A stretch of DNA of 64,000 bases from Symsagittifera roscoffensis. Its lineage: Eukaryota; Xenacoelomorpha; Acoela; Convolutidae. Made by a program: the position numbers and the translations under genes. Position 1 is the stretch's first letter, and every line of letters begins with the position of its first letter. Where the stretch lies: assembly GCF_963678635.1 (NCBI RefSeq), contig NC_087070.1:8218539-8282538 (forward strand), written 5' to 3'. Below the pieces are notes generated by a model. That model was given only the letters and a program-made list of their open reading frames with translations. It was not told where the DNA came from and made no database searches. This document shows, in pieces, positions 45,544-57,743 of this stretch.

Positions 45544-46881
45544 ATGTTGCCAAACGTAGACACGAGAGATCATAGTTTCATTGTTATTGCTCTCGAGTTC
45601 GTGTTGACAATGGAAATTCTTATGACAAATAAAAACAACGAAATGCTAGTTTATCGAAATGCAATGAATGGCCGTGTGCGCACTTTCCAAGATAACGTCA
45701 CTATCATAAATGAACACAGTAATTTTCCCGATCCAGCCGATATTGAAAAACGAAAATTCAGGACAGCTCTCAAAACAAAAGCAGTTGTGTCAGATGAGCC
45801 ACCCCGTCAAACAATTCTTTCCGTACAAAGAGACATCAACAGAGAGACTGCAGCAGTAATCCCGAGCTATTCTGCCAACCAGAGGACAATTAATAGAGTC
45901 AAACAGGAAAAACGGCCCAGAATGCAGGAACCCCATTCCCTAACTGATTTTGAACTGCTAGAGTTGCTGAAAGTGACACACAGCGGCGAGCGTTTCCTTC
46001 ATTTTGACTCTGGACCTAATGATACCAAGCGAATAATGGTTTTCACCACTCTTCCGGGACTCGACATTCTCAGTGGCGCTGATGATTGGTTCTGCGATGG
46101 CACCTTTTCTACGGCCCCGAGTGTGTTCTTTCAGATATACACCATCCACGCTTCAGTCGAGGGAATTCTGATTCCTATTGTGTATGCATTGCTTCCAGAC
46201 AAGAAAGAGGAAACGTATTTTCGACTTTTGAGCTGCTTCGACATTGAATTCCCTGAACGAGCCACCATTGATTTCGAAATAGCGGTCAAAAATGCGTTCA
46301 ATTCAGTATCCAAAATTGTACAAAATCAATACTGTTATTTCCATTTGAGCCAAAGCGTCTGGCGTCACATTCAGACTACTGGAAACACAAACAACTACAG
46401 ACTAGATCTGGAATTCCGAGAGCATGTCCGAATGCTGCTGAGTATCGCTTTCCTGCCTGTAAGTGATGTTTCTACTGCTTTCGAAACTCTTCAGAAGACA
46501 TGCCCTGAGACAGCCCACCCAATCTTCAATTACTTTGAGGACAATTACGTTGGTCGGCTCTCGGCGGCAAATGGAACTCGTCAAAACCCCAGATTTGAAG
46601 TTGACAGCTGGAGTTGTCATCAGCGTGTAATAACCGGGCGACCCAGAACCAACAATGCTGTTGAAGGTTGGAATAGCAACTTCGTCAAACTCGTGAATGG
46701 CAAGCACCCATCATTTCCCAAGCTCATTGAAAAATTTCAAGACGAACAGAAAAACGCTGAAATCTTGATCGAAAAAATGTGTGCCGGGCAAAGAGTGTCA
46801 CGTTATAAAAAACCTCTTTATGTCAAATTTGACAAAACCTTTCAGAATTGGTTGCGGCCTACGACCCAAGTAAACTTCTGA
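45544..46881 (+). CDS. Mutator-like (MULE) transposase, copy 2
   Basis: 445 residues. The only difference seen from copy 1 is Leu for Pro at residue 139 (CTA for CCA), outside the catalytic region. All DDE-type residues listed for copy 1 are present. Flanks, including the tRNA-like sequence and the promoter-like array, are duplicated with it, so this copy arose by segmental duplication and not by transposition. Confidence 0.85.
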   Translation: MLPNVDTRDHSFIVIALEFVLTMEILMTNKNNEMLVYRNAMNGRVRTFQDNVTIINEHSNFPDPADIEKRKFRTALKTKAVVSDEPPRQTILSVQRDINRETAAVIPSYSANQRTINRVKQEKRPRMQEPHSLTDFELLELLKVTHSGERFLHFDSGPNDTKRIMVFTTLPGLDILSGADDWFCDGTFSTAPSVFFQIYTIHASVEGILIPIVYALLPDKKEETYFRLLSCFDIEFPERATIDFEIAVKNAFNSVSKIVQNQYCYFHLSQSVWRHIQTTGNTNNYRLDLEFREHVRMLLSIAFLPVSDVSTAFETLQKTCPETAHPIFNYFEDNYVGRLSAANGTRQNPRFEVDSWSCHQRVITGRPRTNNAVEGWNSNFVKLVNGKHPSFPKLIEKFQDEQKNAEILIEKMCAGQRVSRYKKPLYVKFDKTFQNWLRPTTQVNF

Positions 46882-47178
46882 GTTTCCTAAAAGGGTGCAG
46901 CAGCAACATCAAACTATAATTTAAAGTCAATTTATTTTCCAAAGTTGATATTGCGAAGCAATAATTTTCAATAAATTTTTGTAAGTTGAACTTTTTCCCA
47001 GAAAATTTCAAAATTGAGCTAGACCCGATTTGAAAACGGCAAAATGATCAATGCAATCAAGCTTTTCCCACCCTCTTCCCTTTTGGCTCAATCAAGTCAA
47101 CCCATTTCAACTTTGCCCTAGTTTACCCATTTTTGGGTTTTTTAACTTCAAATATTGAAAAAATTACGAAAATTTTTT

Positions 47179-47250
47179 GTCGAGCCCGAGATTTGAACTT
47201 CAAACCTTTTGACCTTGAGACTTATGACTTCATCACTCGGCCAAATGCGC
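47179..47250 (-). repeat. tRNA-like sequence (copy 2)
   Basis: Copy of 37132-37203 with the same A-box- and B-box-like words. Confidence 0.45.
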
Positions 47251-47761
47251 TTTTAAATTTCAACATTTTCTTGAAAATTTTGTCTCACTTTGACTGTTCT
47301 ATTTTGTCATAATTTGAAAAATATTTCCGAGTGGCCTCTCGCTAGCTCGCCGTATGTATCTGCTTTATTGTGGGGATCAAAACTTCCGAAGTATTCGAAA
47401 GAAAGAATTGGCGAGTTTTCTAAGAAATGCAAGCAAAACTGCTGATTTGTCAAAACAGGACTATGTCTGCCAATATTTTGTAGAGTAATCTGTCGTGTGA
47501 AGAAACTTGCTTGCATCCTTCCGACTATCTGAAAGGTTCCAAGCTTGGGTCAAATGTCAAATGGCCAAATGTTCAATTGTTCAAATGTCAAAATTATTCG
47601 GAACAAACTGATTAAGCAATGCACAGCAACCAAACAACCATGCCTTGGTAGTGTGACGTTCAATCTGGTTTGTATCATAGAAATACTATGCAACAAGTTT
47701 TCAAAAAATTGTCTTGTGACAAATTATCTAATTGCGACCATTGAAATGTTTAAAATTACGA

Positions 47762-47826
47762 CGTCCTCTTTAAACCGGACGTCCTCTTTAAACCGGACGT
47801 CCTCTTTAAACCGGAAGTATAAATAG
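47762..47826 (+). promoter_or_regulatory. Promoter-like site with a three-unit array (copy 2)
   Basis: Three copies of the 18-bp unit, then ACCGGAAGT and TATAAATAG (47818-47826). Two units fewer than copy 1. Confidence 0.5.
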
Positions 47827-47964
47827 GACTAAACATTTTTTACCAGCTCAGATAATTAAAAAGCTTTCGCAATTATTTAAACATGGAAAATAGCTAAAAT
47901 TCAGAGAGGTTTTGTAAGTAGTTTTGTCAAAATCAATTTGTAGATGCCAACAGATGCGTATCCT

Positions 47965-49016
47965 GCACCGGAGTTCCATGGATAATAATCGATTATAATG
48001 AAAAAGTTTTGTCTAAAATGTTGTCGTTATAATCCATTATAATCCATTATTGTGGCAAATTTAGACCACGTAATCGATTATGTGGTCATTTAAATCGATT
48101 TTTTTGAAAAATAAAAATCCATTATAATCAATTATAATCGATTATAATCCCTTATGTTTGTCACTGAAAACGATTATTTTTGACAACATAATCCATTATA
48201 ATCGATTATTTTGAAATAAAAATCCATTATAATCCATTATAATCCATTTCATTTTTAGAACTAAATTCGAAGGGGGGGGGGGGGGGTTGGGTAAATAAAT
48301 TCGGGTAAATGGGGGGAGGGTAAATGGATGACTGGTTAACTGGGGTGGTGTGAGGGGGAGTAAGCGGGGGGGGGGGGGGGGGTAGTAAACTGGTGGGGGT
48401 AAAAAACTGGGGGCTTAACTGGGGGCGCGGTAACTTGGGGGGGGGGGGGGGCATGGGGTAAACTGGGGGATGATGAAACAGGGTTAAAAAAACTTATAAT
48501 TATTATAATTATTATCCATGGAACTACGGTGGGGGGGGGGGAGCTATGAAAATCTAATTCAAACCCCTGAAAATTTAGTTTTTTTAGGGTTTTGGTTAGA
48601 AAAACTGTGAAATGAAGTGTTAGTTAAATTTAAAAAAGTAGAAACAAACAAAAGTTAAATTTTATTCTGAAATGGAACGTTTTATGAAACGTAATTCGTA
48701 GCAACTGCACTAAACAGGAAATGAGATAATTTTGAACAAAATTGTAAATTTCAAAAATAACCCCTCGAAAAAATCCATTATAAGTGATTATAATCGATTA
48801 AAAATGAATTATTTTGCCTCAAAAACAAGTTTCATTTTCTTTCAAAAATAATCGATTATAATCGGTTATAATCGATTATATTCGGATTTTATTGATTAGA
48901 AGAATAGTTTCATTGTAATCCATTTTTAATTGATTATAATCGATTATTATCGAAATTTATTGAGACAGACTACAAAAATTCAATATAATCGATTATTATC
49001 CATGGAACTCCGGTGC
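47965..49016. mobile_element. 1.05-kb terminal-inverted-repeat element (copy 2)
   Basis: Same perfect ends as at 37954-38998. Differs mainly in the poly-G lengths inside (48272-48541). Confidence 0.75.
48272..48541 (+). repeat. Poly-G block (copy 2)
   Basis: G runs of about 15, 17, 15 and 10 bases where copy 1 has about 11, 11, 15 and 17. Confidence 0.9.
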
Positions 49017-51054
49017 GGGATTATATTTTAAAACCTGAAAAACTGTTGATTAAAAATTTTTCAGAAAATCTCAACTGAATTACGATATCCTTTGAAAGTA
49101 CTCTCTGATTCAAACACAAATCAAAAGCAATTAAAACTTCAAACAGAAGAAAACAAAAATTGTTTTAAAATAGCGGTAAATTTTTGTGGTACAGTGCTGA
49201 CCTAAATTATCAGGACAAAACGAATAATAAAACTTGAAATTTGAAACTCATTTTTCACAAACTGAGCTGCTTTTAACCTAATGACGAAGAACACACAAAT
49301 CGCTCGAAATTTAAACAAAATCAATATGGTATAACTTGTTTTTCAAAATTCGGGCCCAACAGTATGAAAATGTTTTGGTTTTTTCAGTCAATCGAAATTA
49401 AGTCAGAATGTAACAAATCAATTATTGATAAAAAATTATATCAAATGGATCCTCTTACATATCCCAACAAAATTTTAAGGATATTATCTCCAAAACATGA
49501 GGCTAGACCTCTAAAATTTCTTTTTAAATAAAAAATGATACTTTACATATTAAAGCTGACCTTTTCTGGCTATCAAACGAAAATAAGCTCAATTATTTAA
49601 AACTGAGACAATTAAGTCCTCCTAAAAATATTGCTGGGTTAAATAAAAGGCTCATTTTGATATATTTTTGTAAGGAATTCAGTCAAAAATGGTTTTTGGG
49701 GTTAAATCTTTGACGCAAATTTCGCAAAACAGTTTGCGCCATAGAAATATTGATACAGTTTTAAGCAAATTTTGTCTTCATTGTTTTGTGTCTAGTATTG
49801 ACCCATTTTGAAAAAAAAGGTATTTTAAATTTCGAGTTTTCTAAACTTGTTCCGGACAATCTAATTCAACCTTGTATAATAGCATAGTAGAGAAAAACCT
49901 TAGGAGCTTCTGTTTTACATTTTTGAGTTTTTGTTATATCGTCACAGGTGAAAAAACTGCTTATCATTGGGTAAACTTTTTACATTTTGAGCTCAGGACA
50001 TCGTGTAACATAGAAAAATTCCGCCCAAACCGGTTAACTGAAAAAAAGGACTGGTTTGAAGAAAACAAAACATACACCGAGTACAGATAATCAATTTTTT
50101 TGCTAGCATTGTTCCAGGTGGGTGGCAAACATCAGATTTAATAGAAAAATTTACGTTGAAAGCAACAAGTCCCAATCCGCTTTGAAAAAGAAACTTAAAA
50201 CGTACGAATATGTTCGTATTTGTCTACCCAGGTTGATAGACCGAGCCTAATTTTATTAAATGAACGGCCAGTACCAGTAGCGGATTTAGATGGAGGCAGG
50301 AGAGGGCAGAGAGTTTTAGTCAAATCCTAAAAAATGCCCGAAAACGCCGTTTTTGGCCAGTTTGGTCGGAAAGGAGCTCAGAAAATCAATTTGGTCGACA
50401 TAAAAAAATGACAAATTGTTCAAAAATCTTCCTCGTGAAAACCCTAGATCACTCTGGCCAGTACTATCTCCTGGACTGCTTTAAATGGTTATCCAAAAAA
50501 TGGTTATTGTTCCGACCATAGAAAATGGGAAGGAACTTTGTATTCGGGTGTGTTTTAGTTTTTTCTTCTTTTTGTTTTCCACGCAAAACCAGCTACCACA
50601 AATAATTATCGGACTGGGTTGAATAATATCATACTAAAGCCCTTACAGTCGTGATTTGAACCACGTTTAAAAATTGTAAAAACATTTTTACTGAATTGTT
50701 TCGGAGAACATCTGGCAGTTATGGGCGTAAACAACCGACAGCCACCCCCAAGCTACTCGGAAGAGGGAAAAATTTAAGATGGGCAATTTGTGCCACGAAA
50801 TATCAGAGATCGAAATCTATTAAGGTTGCAACGAGCCAAAATTGTTTCAAATTGAGATGAGTTGCTAGTACATTTGAGGACTGTTTTTGAGCGTGTTAAA
50901 ACAACATCTTGGCATCAAAAGTTATTTATATTGAATGTTCCGACTGCCTTTTAAGGTTTATGGAGCAGTAATAACCTAAAAAAAGTTAAATGTAATAAAA
51001 CAAAGTGAAATTTTTTTTTTCTAAAATTTGAAGTTTTTTAAATTAAAATCATCC

Positions 51055-51450
51055 CCCCACACGCCATATAAAGTACAAAAGGATAGATTTTGCCCCTTGT
51101 AACAAATCAATTCTGGCAAATAAGCTTCTTTCAACCAATTTGGAACGATTTCTAATACGGATTGAACCTCCGCTTACGCGTTAATAGCGCGAAATATATT
51201 GCGCGTTAATTGTCCCAAATTGGCCAAAATGGCAATCTTTAACCCCCCATAACTTTACGGAAAATGATCACAGGTGGAATATCTTATCAAGTTTAAGCTC
51301 AGGACAACAGTACTTTTTGAATGATATGAAAGAATTCCGACAAAAAAACTAGTTAAAAAGTCGAAATTTGTCTGAAGAAACCACACCCCCCCCCCCCCCC
51401 CAGAGCACAAATGTTCCGTTATTTTCGTATCAAAAGTCGGAACAATAAAT
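51055..51450. repeat. Isolated hairpin repeat M3 (copy 2)
   Basis: Copy of 41035-41435, with a C run of 16 instead of 13. Confidence 0.8.
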
Positions 51451-52609
51451 CCCTTGAATAGTGAATATTGTTTTTCCATTTATTAAAGAAGAGCTGTATA
51501 ATGGTAAAACAAATGCTCATTTTCGCGCAAATCACTGAGTGTTCAGACTGCCTTTTCAGTCAGTATTCGACAGTACTTTGAAAATTCGTTTTTTTTCCTT
51601 CCCACAACAGCCAATATCAAACAATAAGTGCTCTAATCTGAGTACTGTATGAAATTGATTCTACCAATAGCTTATCTCAGTTCACTATGAAAAAGCGTTG
51701 AGTGAGGGGTATTTCGCCGCGCAAAAATAATTCATGTTTATTTTTACAGCATCATAGATAAATCCTTCACAGCGCGCGCATAATTTAGCCAAATTTAAAG
51801 TCATAGTGGCAATTTTTGAGCATTCCAACCTTTACAAAAATTGATTGAATGTAACATAAAGTTTTGAACTTTTTTATCTTATACCCATTGAAGATACACC
51901 CATTGTTTTATCCTGTGAAAAAAAAACATTTGCTGTGAATTATGATTTTGGTTTGAAACGGTTTTCGAAAATATTTTGAATAAAAAAGAAACACGTAAAT
52001 TCGTAAATTCGTAAATTCCGTGAATTTCATCGAAAGCAACACTCAGTTTTTATTACTATTTTTGTCGGTTGCCGTCTTTTGAAACTTTTCTTTTGCTCAA
52101 TTAACTAGAGAACAAGTTTTGATTTGTATAAGGACTTGTATAGTTGAATGATTGCGATTTATAGAGTTGATAAAAACCCTGTTGATATCTGATACTAGCG
52201 CTGTCGATGTGGAGAATGTCTCGCGGAGAACCTTAAGTTGCACGTTACGTTGGCTCGCGCAGTTGTCAGAGTGGGCGAAACCACGAGAAGTATTCAAGAA
52301 AAGTCCCACCAGTGTTTTTTTTGCAAGGTTTTCAAATAAATCCTGAAAAAATATATATTATTCTTTTGGCTTTATTTATTTACAACCTTCAGCTTTTTTG
52401 GTCGAAGAACCCCGGTAAGCATATATTGCGCAGTTCATAGGAAATGTTTTTGTCTGCTGTTAATTTCGCAACAATGCTATATCCTAAAACCAGTTTATAG
52501 ACCAGTTGAGAGGACGACGACAATCATTGATCCACTCATTTTGATTGGCTGGGCACATAAGTGGTTGGTTAAAAATTAGAAACAGCTAGAATTATTGTTA
52601 GACTTTATT

Positions 52610-54591
52610 GTCAATAGTCCCATTTGATTGTTCTGTTCGTCAAAAATACTTTTTATTTAGGCTTTGCAAATAGCTCAAAAAAGTTCCAAGTTTTATAAAA
52701 GTTAGAAGATCATTGCAAAAAAGAGTAACGACCTTTTAACTTTGAAACAAAACAAATTTTTTCAGGTTTGTTCAGACAGGTTTGTTTCTTCAAACAGGTT
52801 TGTTTGCAGTACAGTCTTTTGTCACATGAACAAAGTTCAAGTGTTTTAAGTTGAAACGATTGAACAAACCTATTCGGAAATATTTAGTTCAGAATTTGAA
52901 TTGTAGTTAAACTTTGCTCGAATTAAGAAGTTTTTCTCTCCAATTACGGATTAATTCAAAATCTGAAAGTCAATTTTCAATATCAAGGTCAAGGTCAAAG
53001 TTGCCTCAATTTCCAGCTTCAACTGTTTCCTGATATCATCTCTGAATTCTGTTTAAGAAGGGGAAAACTGCAAGATGTTTGGAGCAAAAATGAAGTGAGT
53101 CTATTTCTCAAATTGAAAAAACTCAAAAACTCTAAGGAGAAAGAGGTAATTGAGGCGTGAGGAATGCAAGTAGGCAAGGTGAAACAAAGGTTTTTTAATA
53201 GAGCTCCCCCATGGATGATAATCAGTTTTAGTGTCATCAATTATAGTGTCATCATAATATTTTTGATGTCAAAATAACACGTAGTAATCGATTATAACCC
53301 ATGCAAAATGGATTATAATCCTTCTTATTTTTGAAGTCAAAGTAGTCCATTCTAATCAATATAATAGATTAAAATGAACTCTTTGAGAGATTTTTGAAAA
53401 AAAAATTACAAAACTGTTTTAAGTATCTCAATTCCTGGTTGGTGCAGTTGCCATCTATTTCGTTTCATAAGTTTGCTTACAAATCACGTTTAATTTTATT
53501 TTAAAAACTATATTTTTCGATTCTTTTTTTCTAGAAAAAAAAGAAATTTAGTCAATATTTTTCAACAAACAGTCCAATTTTTTATATATAATCTGCCAAC
53601 TATCGTTTTTTGTTCAAGGATGAACTGCTCACAGCCTCCGGTATTCAAAACTGAAGTTGAGAAAAAATTGTGGTGCCAGGTTGTTCTAAATTTCTTCGCA
53701 TGTCAACACTGAATTGTACTTTTTAATAGCATCATACTTTTAAGACTTAATCATTCTGACAAAAACACTATTATTTTTCATAACTTATAAGAAACAAAAT
53801 TCCACTACATGCAAAGCGGGATTGGTTTTCGTCAACATATCTTTTCACATGCTTCGACAATTTTTTGGTTTAATTTATACTTAATGCCAAATTAAGGGGA
53901 AATATTGTTTTCAGTCATCGAGTTTGAACAAAGTTAATTAACCTAACATACTCATTTTGACACCAAATTTCATTTTATTACAGACTTAGACACGCAAAAA
54001 TGGGTTTTAAAAACTAATTAACCTAATTAACCAAATTATTACAGATTTCCACATGTAAAAATGGGTTTTAAAAACTTATTAATGAAAACTCAAAATAATA
54101 ACTAAAAGTTATTGTTTTTGACCAATTATATTGCTCAGGTTCAACGGTAATCTGCCCATTAAATGTAAAGGTCAAATATTTCTGCAAATAGATTTTTGAT
54201 AAATTGTCAATCATTCTGATGAGTGCCACAACTTTAATTTGCTTCAATCTTAGTTGAGATCAATTTAATTGGCTAAATATGGAGCAATTAATCGACCAAC
54301 TGGTAGATGATATAAAAAAGTAAGAATTTGTAAATTTGGACTTTAGATAAAGCAATTTTTGAGCTGTTATGCAAAATAAAATTTACAAATCAAGCAATTT
54401 TTTTATTTTTTATTAACATACGTAAAGGTATGATTAGGTTTTGCAAATGAAACAAAATTGTTCCCACTTAAAGAAATATCTAAATTTTTCGAAATTGACA
54501 AACCATGAGGTCATGCGCGCCAATCTATAAATATGCTCGGATCTTGTTAACTATCTCCCCTTCTCTGGCTTCAATTAAAGGATTGCCACCT
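52610..54591. other. Unique A/T-rich stretch; diverged inverted-repeat element fragment at about 53205-53390
   Basis: No gene is recognised. At 53205-53390 the words CCCCATGGATGATAATC, TAATCGATTATAACCCAT and GGATTATAATCC mark a diverged, one-ended relative of the TTATAATCGATT element at 37954. Around 53.9-54.1 kb two ~60-bp stretches repeat (AAAATGGGTTTTAAAAACT). TATAAATA occurs at about 54526 without an evident gene. Confidence 0.5.
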
Positions 54592-57500
54592 GTGGTACTG
54601 CTATGGCAGTGGCCAATAGTCTGTTAAATTTTATTACGTAATATGATATAATGCCGGTCCTGATCAATGTCAACCATGGTGCTTGATCTAAGAGATCACA
54701 GTCAGTTTCAAATTGCCAAACTATAGAAAACTATTCAGTAAGCTATTTATATATACTCATAGATGAACCTATCTTCGTACTTATTGTGTTCAGTATTACG
54801 GACACACTGTTTATAATGATACCAAGTAGTATCACATGATGCAGCCAGAAGGATATGTAAACCAGGAGAACATAACAGATTTGGGTAATCCGGCATACTG
54901 GTTCATCAAAATGTGACTAAATCAGTTTATGATGGCTGCCGCTGTGAAGGAAAATGTGTATCCCCACATAATTCTCGATCCACAGGAGCTTGTCATATCA
55001 AAACCAGAACCACGACCAGAATCAGCGAGACCAACTGAATTCAAGACTGCAGAGGGAGTTTGAATTGAGCAAGTCAAAATGGCAAGAGAGAGATCGATTC
55101 AGAAAAAGCGAAAAGGACACCACAGAGAGGACCAATACTTGATAATCATGTTTTCACTATGCAAGTTCAACAGAAACTTTATTTGTAGTCTTGCGGTCAG
55201 AGGGCATGAAAAGACTAATACAAACTAACCAACATTTAGAAATATCGAATCAAAGAATCAAAGACCTGAATGATATGATCACGGCTACATTTGAAAAGTT
55301 GAAAAGCGTAGCATACGGAAAATAGAATTTGTTTGCGCGGCCATATGAAGCAAACGAGTTGCTATAAATGTTCCATGCGGCATTAACTGCACAATCAGCA
55401 AGGTGAGAACTGGGAAGGTTGGAAGATGTGCTACTGTGTGGTATGTTCATATTGCGTATGAAGAATATACATTACAGGACACTCTTGCGTACGAGACTTT
55501 GGCTCCAAAAGCATTGCTGAAACGGGAGCAAAAGTGCAAACGTAGGAAGCACGCAACACAAGTGTATCAGACAAAAACAGTCATTGCGCAGCAAGATCGA
55601 GTAGTCAACTCAGTATAAAACTTAAGCCAATACTGAATGTTCGAATTCAAGCGAATAGAAAGTCAAACTCTTCATTCAGAAACTTCCGCCAACAAACAAG
55701 AGACCGAGATGAAGATAAGAGAAAAACATGCACAAAATGATGTAGAATTTATGTTAAGAATCAATTGAAAAGCTGCCCGGTAAAAACTGCAAGAAACCAA
55801 ATCAAGTTGTGTAAGTCACATCATGTTAATGAAATCACTGAAATCACAGGACCGTCTTCAGAAGAATCAAAGGCGCAGTATGATCTGGTCGAAAGAAACT
55901 ATCTCGTCGGGCGAACTTTGAGATAACGGCTATTGAACAAATAGAACTAATCGAAATTGAGACGTAGTTGCAGAGCAAACTGCACAAACAAAACAGGTCC
56001 AAATGAAAAAAATGGAAATCAGAAGAAATCCACGAACAATTGGTTAAGGCATTAAACAGATTAGACAACCATTTTATTCACATGAAGATGGATACGGGGA
56101 GCCCAAATTCGTTTATCAGTTGGACTGCAGCAAAACAAATATTAGTCACCATGAACCGCAAAACTCATTCAATGATAAAAGTTGAAAATACAAGCGTTGC
56201 TTGTGAACTACAACAAAAAGCCAATAAAAATCAATAGATAATTATAAAAGAAGATGACATCAGCAGGGTGGATGAGTCCGGAAATCATTTTGCTGACAAC
56301 AGAAACAATAACAAAATGCATTTTAGGATTGGGTCTGCCAGAAAAACTATTGATTTCAACTATTCAGATGACGGTACTACACTCGAAATCTAGTTTCTAC
56401 GAACTGAAATGTGCTGAGGTGGCGCAAGATTACAAACAAGATTTTTTAAATTTAAAAACCTCTTTGATTGAAAGAGAGTAACAGGAAAACACATTCCTCA
56501 TTCGAAATACAAGTTTCCACCGTGCCCGATACAAGACAAACAAAGACGTATCTCGATACATGTTCAAGAAAAAATGCAAAAAGATGTGGAAAAGCTGTTC
56601 AAGGTTGAACTAACACAAACACATGACAAATGTAACAACGATTGTTTTATAGCACCAATTGTCATTACAGTGAAAAAAGACGATACACAAAACTGGCACT
56701 AAATGCGAAGCCAATCAAAAAATAGTTTTACAAAGAAATTATTAGATGCAAACATGGACGAGTTTTTAGATGAGTGAGTCAGATTGTTAAAGAAGAAAAA
56801 ATGCAAACTATTTGTTTCGTATTAGATTTAAAGTACGCATAAAGCCAGACAAAAATAGCTGCAGAAACAGGCAATCAAGGTAATTTTAACGTCGTTGGGG
56901 GAAATGCTAAAGGAACATAGGGCAGCCATCGGCCAGACAAAAAGGCTGACCGATGGCTGCCAGTTTCAGAAAGCGATGGACCGTATCCTCAACCGCGGCA
57001 AAAACATTGTAGGAGAATTGTACATACAGAAACTTTCAAAAAGATCAAAAAAGCGGTAGCAAATATTTCGAATTCATTGTTAAAGCCCAGGGCGTGAAAC
57101 CAATGGAAAATGCAATGCAAGCCATGGGGATTTAGGGGCTACTTTAGAGCAAATTACCACCCTCGGCCAGTGGGCACTAATATCATTCACGTCACGTTAC
57201 TCTAATATACAAGAAAAAACAAGACTCAACTAAAGAGATAGGATTTTTGGCAGTAGTTTGGGCAACGGGCAGGTTGAAACATTACTTACTAGGAAACAAA
57301 TTACCTTTGCTATACGCAATCAAGCTCTACCATTGGTATTAGTGGCAAATAGAGCCAAGAAAAATTATCAGACCAGAATAAGAAGCTGCGTGATTACATT
57401 ACTACTTATCCAATTTAAAATCAGACATCTACTCGGAAAGGACATGTGTATAGTAAACTACCTTTCCCATTGATTGAAATAATGGAAAGAAACAGTTTAT

Positions 57501-57743
57501 GATGAAAAATTTGTAGTAGTGTCAAATGAAAAAACCTATGAATTATTACGCTGCATAGGCAGTCAACAAAATGAGCGCCTTGAGCTCAATAAGAGCTATG
57601 GGGATTTCAAACACAAACAGTTGATGTAACGTCATAATGACGACTCTGGTTGCTATCACAAAAAAACCAGTCAAAAACTGAACACAACTCCAACGGAACG
57701 AAAACTGATGTACTAGAAATCGAACAACACGAAGTTCAAACGC

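Larger units (their letters stand above)
42594..52609 (+). repeat. 10-kb tandem duplication, copy 2
   Basis: Second copy of 32548-42587. Length differences from copy 1 are confined to the 18-bp array (3 units against 5), G and C homopolymers and small simple repeats. The right boundary is at GACTTTATT; after it the sequence (GTCAATAGTCCC) is unique. Confidence 0.95.

Noticed and set aside
6240-52000. Repeat arrays considered as CRISPR
   Set aside because: Units are contiguous or diverged without unique spacers of constant length, and the sequence is eukaryotic.
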